Below, piece by piece: positions 60,098 through 64,000 of a stretch of 64,000 nucleotides of DNA. The notes below the pieces were generated by a model. That model searched no databases and had not been told where the DNA came from. It was given only the letters and a program-made list of their open reading frames with translations. Origin of the DNA: Granulosicoccus sp036478595 (GTDB lineage Bacteria > Pseudomonadota > Gammaproteobacteria > Granulosicoccales > Granulosicoccaceae); the NCBI GenBank assembly GCA_036478595.1, contig JAZGEF010000053.1, forward strand, positions 1 to 64,000. Reading direction: 5' to 3'. Position 1 is the stretch's first letter. Each line of letters opens with the position of its first letter. The translations under genes and the position numbers were made by a program.

Positions 60098-60580
60098 GGT
60101 TAATCTCCTGGTTAATTGTTTTCATTGTTTGAAGGCCGAAATCCTGTGTATTCCTGTCTTCTAATTAGCAGACGAACGGTGCACGTCGTAAAGGACAAGA
60201 TGGTCGAATTATCTTTCCTTAATGCCATAATCGAACGTAAATCATGGGATTCTAGCGCTGTGTGCACTCAATTGGTGCAGATTTGTCCAATGCCATCATG
60301 AGCTAACAATACCGATTTATCGGCTTGATACCCACTGACTATCGCGGCAATCAGTAAGGGTTGCGCAACTAGTGTCGAAAAAACGACTTTTCACACTGCT
60401 TTAATATGCCTCAGCGGGTTCGTCCTGCTTAGTGTTATGCACCGAAAGCGACTAAACTACAGAATAATTTTTAATGCTTAGCAATTCAATGTTGTCGATA
60501 TTCTATTGTTTCAGTACCCGCAGCTCAAACGTTACGAAAAACCTTGATTCTTGCCAAACAATGCACGGAGCTGGGTAAAC
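60098..60580. other. Intergenic region between YCII and the urate operon
   Basis: 483 bases with no convincing gene. A 61-codon frame at 60116-60301 lacks a ribosome site. A weak GTCG-aaaaaa-CGAC inverted repeat lies near 60373-60386. The region must carry promoters for both flanking operons. Confidence 0.45.
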
Positions 60581-61804
60581 GTGGAAACCTTTATCGTAGA
60601 GTGGCTCAGCTTACTGGGCCGGTGGGTACACATGATCACCGGTATCGCCTGGATTGGTGCCTCATTCTATTTTGTCTGGCTCGATAATCATCTGCAGGCT
60701 CCTGCAAAGCAATCTGATATTGATAAAGGTGTAGGTGGTGAAATTTGGTCAGTGCACGGTGGCGGTTTTTATCACGCACAAAAATACACTGTCTCCCCAC
60801 AAGAGCTTCCTGATACTTTGCACTGGTTTAAATGGGAAGCCTATACCACTTGGATAACCGGCATGTTTATGTTGGCGCTTATTTACTGGTATGGCGCCGA
60901 GCTCTATCTAATTGATCCACAGGTTGCTGAGCTCAGCAAGCCTGTTGCCATTATCATGGGCATGGCAACGTTGGTGGTTGGATGGGTTGTTTACGATCAG
61001 CTATGCCGTTCGCCAATTGGGCAAAACGAATCAATAATGGGGCTAGCGATGTTTGTATTGTTAGCCTTTGCTGCTTGGGGGTTGTGCCAATTGTTTAGTG
61101 GGCGCGGTGCCTTTATACATTTTGGTGCCATGCTCGGTACCATCATGGTGGCCAATGTTGCCATGGTGATTATTCCTGGCCAGCGTGATCTGGTAACCGC
61201 AAAGCAAGAAGGGCGAGTGCCCGATCCAATCCATGGTATCCGTGGCAAGCAGCGATCAGTACACAACACATATTTTACTTTACCGGTGCTGTTTGTGATG
61301 ATCAGTAATCACTATGCGATGACTTATGGCCATCAGTACAATTGGTTAATTTTGGTTGGTTTATCGTTAGCTGGCGCGTTAATCAGAGTGTATTTTGTAA
61401 AACGTCATTTTGGTAAAGCTAGTTTATTACCACTATTGATTGCGGCTTTTTTAATTGCAGCTGTTGCTGCGATGACAGTACCAACACAAAACGTTGCGAG
61501 GACCCCGAGTACTTCCACTAGCACCGAGTCAGTGCCAATCGTTGCAAGCTTTGCCCAAGTACAAACTATTATTGAGCAACGCTGTGTAAATTGTCATGCT
61601 GAATCCCCGGAACACCCAGGCTTTGCAGCAGCACCCTTGGGTGTAAAATTGGAAACGAGCGCCGATATCGTTAACCAAGCTCAACGAATCTATCAACAAT
61701 CGGTTGCCACCAAAGCGATGCCACTTGGCAATTTAACTAAAATGCTGGATGAAGAAAGAGCGCTGATTGGTCAATGGATTAGTGATGGTGCAAAAGCGAA
61801 TTAG
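60581..61804 (+). CDS. puuD: Membrane-bound urate oxidase with cytochrome c domain (PuuD)
   Basis: 407 residues from GTG 60581 (GGAG ten bases ahead); a TTG ten codons upstream is the alternative. Eight or nine membrane segments (WVHMITGIAWIGASFYFVWL at the start) precede a C-terminal cytochrome c domain with heme site CVNCH near residue 334 and an axial Met in TKAMPLGNLT. Oxidises urate to 5-hydroxyisourate, feeding electrons to the respiratory chain. It opens the operon with the OHCU decarboxylase and a purine permease. Confidence 0.92.
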   Translation: METFIVEWLSLLGRWVHMITGIAWIGASFYFVWLDNHLQAPAKQSDIDKGVGGEIWSVHGGGFYHAQKYTVSPQELPDTLHWFKWEAYTTWITGMFMLALIYWYGAELYLIDPQVAELSKPVAIIMGMATLVVGWVVYDQLCRSPIGQNESIMGLAMFVLLAFAAWGLCQLFSGRGAFIHFGAMLGTIMVANVAMVIIPGQRDLVTAKQEGRVPDPIHGIRGKQRSVHNTYFTLPVLFVMISNHYAMTYGHQYNWLILVGLSLAGALIRVYFVKRHFGKASLLPLLIAAFLIAAVAAMTVPTQNVARTPSTSTSTESVPIVASFAQVQTIIEQRCVNCHAESPEHPGFAAAPLGVKLETSADIVNQAQRIYQQSVATKAMPLGNLTKMLDEERALIGQWISDGAKAN

Positions 61805-61807
61805 GCT

Positions 61808-62323
61808 ATGAGTATTGCTAAACCGAGTCAGATGAGTAAAGAGGAATTCGTTGATACGTTTGCCGCAATCTATGAACATTCACCGTGGGTGGCGGAACGT
61901 ACTTGGGCCAATGGTGTTGATAAAGATGCGGATTTCGTTGATGGCCTGGCACAGCTATTTGAAAAAACCTTTTTAGCTGCTATGAAGGATGAGCAGCTGC
62001 AGCTTATGTTGGCGCACCCGGATCTTGCTGGAAAAGCAGCGATAAAGGGTGAGCTAACAGAGGACTCGACCAGTGAGCAGGCTAGTGCAGGTATAGATCA
62101 GTGCTCGCCAGAAGAATTAGCGCAGTTCGAAAGCTTCAACAACCGCTATAAAAAACAATTTGAATTCCCGTTTATCAAGGCGGTAAAGGGCAGTAATCGA
62201 TTTGAAATTCTTGCCGCCTTTGAAGAACGTTTACATAACGATGATGAAGCGGAATTTAATACCGCTTTAAATGAAATAAATAAAATTGCTCGATTCAGGT
62301 TGCAAAATATCCTGCAAGAGTAG
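61808..62323 (+). CDS. uraD: OHCU decarboxylase
   Basis: 171 residues, all-helical. Converts 2-oxo-4-hydroxy-4-carboxy-5-ureidoimidazoline to (S)-allantoin. Family blocks: AIYEHSPWVAERTWANG with the catalytic His, LMLAHPDLAGKAAIKGELTEDST split over 75-97, and FIKAVKGSNRFEILAAFEERL. It is coupled to puuD with three bases between. The intermediate 5-hydroxyisourate hydrolase is not in the window. Confidence 0.93.
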   Translation: MSIAKPSQMSKEEFVDTFAAIYEHSPWVAERTWANGVDKDADFVDGLAQLFEKTFLAAMKDEQLQLMLAHPDLAGKAAIKGELTEDSTSEQASAGIDQCSPEELAQFESFNNRYKKQFEFPFIKAVKGSNRFEILAAFEERLHNDDEAEFNTALNEINKIARFRLQNILQE

Positions 62324-62448
62324 TTGTAGTATTTTTAATGATGCCGCAAAACCGAATTCACGAAGTTGTCCGCGTGATGTTGTATTCTGCCCTAGCAGGT
62401 AGCATGGGTTGCCAATTTTAATATGGACGACACGATGAGGAACCTTGA

Positions 62449-63783
62449 ATGGCTGATAATCTAGCCGGTATGACACCGGATCAAATGAAAGACCCAAATT
62501 ACTTTCCGGGTTTTGCGAAAGGTATACCGTTAGGTATACAACATGTGCTGGCAATGTTTGTCAGTAACGTTACGCCTGCGATTATCGTTGCTGGTGCTGT
62601 GGGCTTTGGTTTTGGTTCTGACGATATCAGCGGCATGATCTACATGATCCAAATGTCGATGCTGTTTGCCGGCATTGCCACGTTAATTCAAACCATCGGG
62701 CTCGGGCCAGTTGGTGCCAAGCTGCCTATTGTGCAAGGCACTAGCTTTGCCTTTATACCGGTGATGATCCCTATCGCACTGCAGTTTGGTATGGGTGCAT
62801 TAATGGGCGGCATTATTGTTGGTGGTATCTTTCACTTTTTCCTTGGCACAATCATTGGCAGAATACGTTTCATGATGCCTCCGTTGGTAACAGGCTTGGT
62901 GGTATTAATGATCGGTTTGGCCTTGGTTAAGGTTGGTATTCAGTATTCTGCTGGTGGTGTACCGCTAATGGGCAAGCCCGAATACGGCACGATGCAACAC
63001 TGGGGTTTAGCGCTGGTTGTTATTGTTGTTACCTTGGGGCTTAAGTTTTTTACCAAAGGTATGTTATCTGTTGCAGCGGTACTGCTTGGTCTATTGGCTG
63101 GTTATCTCGTAGCATTGGCCATGGGTGATGTTAGCTTTGCTAACGTTGGTAGAGCTGCATGGTTTGCACCCCCTAAATTCAATCACTTTCCCATCGAATT
63201 CAACACTGCTGCCATTATCGGTATGTGTTTGATGGGCTTTGTTTCGGCTATCGAAACCGTAGGTGATATATCGGGTATCACTAAAGGTGGCGCAGGTCGT
63301 GAAGCCACTGATCGTGAGCTTACCGGCGGCACAATGGCTGATGGTGTTGGTACGACAATAGCGGGTGCATTTGGTGCCTTACCTAATACGTCGTTTAGCC
63401 AAAACGTAGGTTTGATATCCATGACAGGTGTCATGAGCCGTCACGTCGTTACCATGGGTGCAATCTTTTTAATTATCGCAGGCTTGGTGCCTAAGTTTGG
63501 TGCGGTCATCTCGAGTATGCCAATATCGGTATTGGGCGGTGGTGTTATCGTGATGTTCGGAATGGTTGCCGCTGCAGGTGCTAACTTGCTCGCTGACGTT
63601 AATTGGAATCGCCGTAATATGATGATCTTTGCAGTGGCGATATCAGTTGGTTTAGGTTTGCAGCTAGAGCCCGGCGCTCTCCAGCATATGCCAGCAACGG
63701 CAAAAGTACTGATGACATCAGGCTTGTTACCTGCTGCTGTTATTGCGATTGTTCTTAACTTGATTATTCCTGAGGAAGACTAA
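62449..63783 (+). CDS. NCS2 purine permease (xanthine/urate type)
   Basis: 444 residues with 14 predicted membrane segments. NAT signature SQNVGLISMTGVMSR near residue 321 (QNxGxxxxTG) and the substrate Glu in MGFVSAIETVGDISG near 263. YVALAMGDV-like loop and HVLAMFVSNVTPAIIVAG are family features. Imports xanthine and/or urate with protons. Third gene of the urate operon, after a 125-base gap. Confidence 0.92.
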   Translation: MADNLAGMTPDQMKDPNYFPGFAKGIPLGIQHVLAMFVSNVTPAIIVAGAVGFGFGSDDISGMIYMIQMSMLFAGIATLIQTIGLGPVGAKLPIVQGTSFAFIPVMIPIALQFGMGALMGGIIVGGIFHFFLGTIIGRIRFMMPPLVTGLVVLMIGLALVKVGIQYSAGGVPLMGKPEYGTMQHWGLALVVIVVTLGLKFFTKGMLSVAAVLLGLLAGYLVALAMGDVSFANVGRAAWFAPPKFNHFPIEFNTAAIIGMCLMGFVSAIETVGDISGITKGGAGREATDRELTGGTMADGVGTTIAGAFGALPNTSFSQNVGLISMTGVMSRHVVTMGAIFLIIAGLVPKFGAVISSMPISVLGGGVIVMFGMVAAAGANLLADVNWNRRNMMIFAVAISVGLGLQLEPGALQHMPATAKVLMTSGLLPAAVIAIVLNLIIPEED

Positions 63784-63801
63784 GTCACCAAAACTGTCAT
63801 T

Positions 63802-63831
63802 CACCCCGGAGGGCTAGGCGCCTCCGGGGTG
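63802..63831 (+). terminator. Hairpin after the urate operon
   Basis: An 11-base perfect stem CACCCCGGAGG/CCTCCGGGGTG with an eight-base loop sits 18 bases past the stop. No T-run follows, so it may stabilise the 3' end rather than terminate on its own. Confidence 0.6.
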
Positions 63832-63941
63832 TTCTCGATAGTATCCCCCTGTCTTCTACACTATTGTGGTGACTGATAGTGAATGGTGCGTAGTTATACG
63901 GCATTGCTAAGTGTTTGGATTTTCAGGTAGTGGTTCACAAT

Positions 63942-64000
63942 ATGAAAAATTGTGTCATGTCTGAAACTACGTGTGAATTAGCCTTTGGTTACACTAGGAC
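63942..64000 (+). CDS. Possible start of the next gene, cut by the window edge
   Basis: A frame opens at ATG 63942 and stays open to the last base; an internal ATG at 63957 would start MSETTCELAFGYTR. No good ribosome site is seen. Too short to identify. Confidence 0.2.
   Translation, partial: MKNCVMSETTCELAFGYTR

Noticed and set aside
60116..60301. 61-codon plus-strand frame in the YCII-urate gap
   Set aside because: No SD, no hydrophobic or domain pattern, and the composition looks intergenic.
60366..60390. TGTCGA-containing inverted repeat as a possible ECF42 promoter
   Set aside because: It points away from the sigma operon and lacks the expected spacing to a -10 element.

Overview
The window looks like chromosomal DNA of a free-living, probably marine, heterotrophic gammaproteobacterium. 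Signs are an LpxL/HtrB-type acyltransferase, several lipobox lipoproteins and OmpA-like proteins (Gram-negative envelope), a continuous hisBHA-F-I-E / tatABC / gpmI block, an apparent Gac/Csr-type decoy RNA, and polysaccharide- and amino-acid-oriented metabolism. No species is claimed. Base composition is moderate and even, except for 20.4-22.9 kb, which is visibly richer in GC-ending codons.

Layout. 0-0.8 kb: the end of a TerB-like gene, an internally deleted epoxide hydrolase relic and a large imperfect inverted repeat. 0.8-3.3 kb: amt-glnK and a LysR regulator. 3.5-12.5 kb: an ABC exporter, a GT47-like glycosyltransferase, an HNH nuclease, a HELVH lipoprotein, a two-FN3 GH16 glucanase, a GT2/DUF6164 pair and a DUF533 protein. 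12.5-17.6 kb: an AstE/DoeB-like protein with its metal ligands replaced, an SLC13-type transporter, an OmpA lipoprotein and CsaA. 17.6-23.6 kb: an alcohol dehydrogenase with a coupled small ORF, a LacI-type palindrome, a TRAP transporter (dctP, a strong internal terminator, fused dctQM) and TerC. 23.6-33.3 kb: a Tat-exported DUF1501 protein with a DUF1800 lipoprotein, a DsbA-like protein, a coiled-coil/OmpA-BON pair, an LprI/IalB-like protein, thiamine pyrophosphokinase, threonine aldolase and Bcp. 33.3-36.5 kb: a decayed accessory stretch with relics of a nucleotide kinase, an ABM monooxygenase and a DUF222-HNH protein around intact LysE and SDR genes.

36.5-41.1 kb: a leftward operon behind a TPP riboswitch, thiB-thiP-thiQ-nitronate monooxygenase. 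41.1-43.6 kb: LpxL-like acyltransferase, rhodanese, a candidate Rsm/Csr small RNA with a GacA-like box and its own terminator, dtd, and a decayed second copy of the dtd 3' end. 43.6-50.6 kb: histidine biosynthesis, twin-arginine translocase and phosphoglycerate mutase. 50.6-60.1 kb: an MFS permease, a MoxR/VWA pair, UppP, a divergent Lrp/hpd pair, an enoyl-CoA hydratase and an ECF42-type sigma factor with its DGPF/YCII partner. 60.6-63.8 kb: a urate catabolism operon (membrane urate oxidase, OHCU decarboxylase, NCS2 purine permease).

Functional links visible here: thiamine uptake (thiBPQ) and thiamine salvage/activation (thiN) lie in one neighbourhood. TatABC can export the Tat-signal DUF1501 protein encoded 23 kb away. 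The candidate decoy RNA would tie the region into Gac/Csr control, although CsrA and GacA themselves are not in the window. The most noteworthy undescribed item is that candidate small RNA at 42.57-42.74 kb on the minus strand. No defence system, prophage, CRISPR array or complete transposon was recognised.
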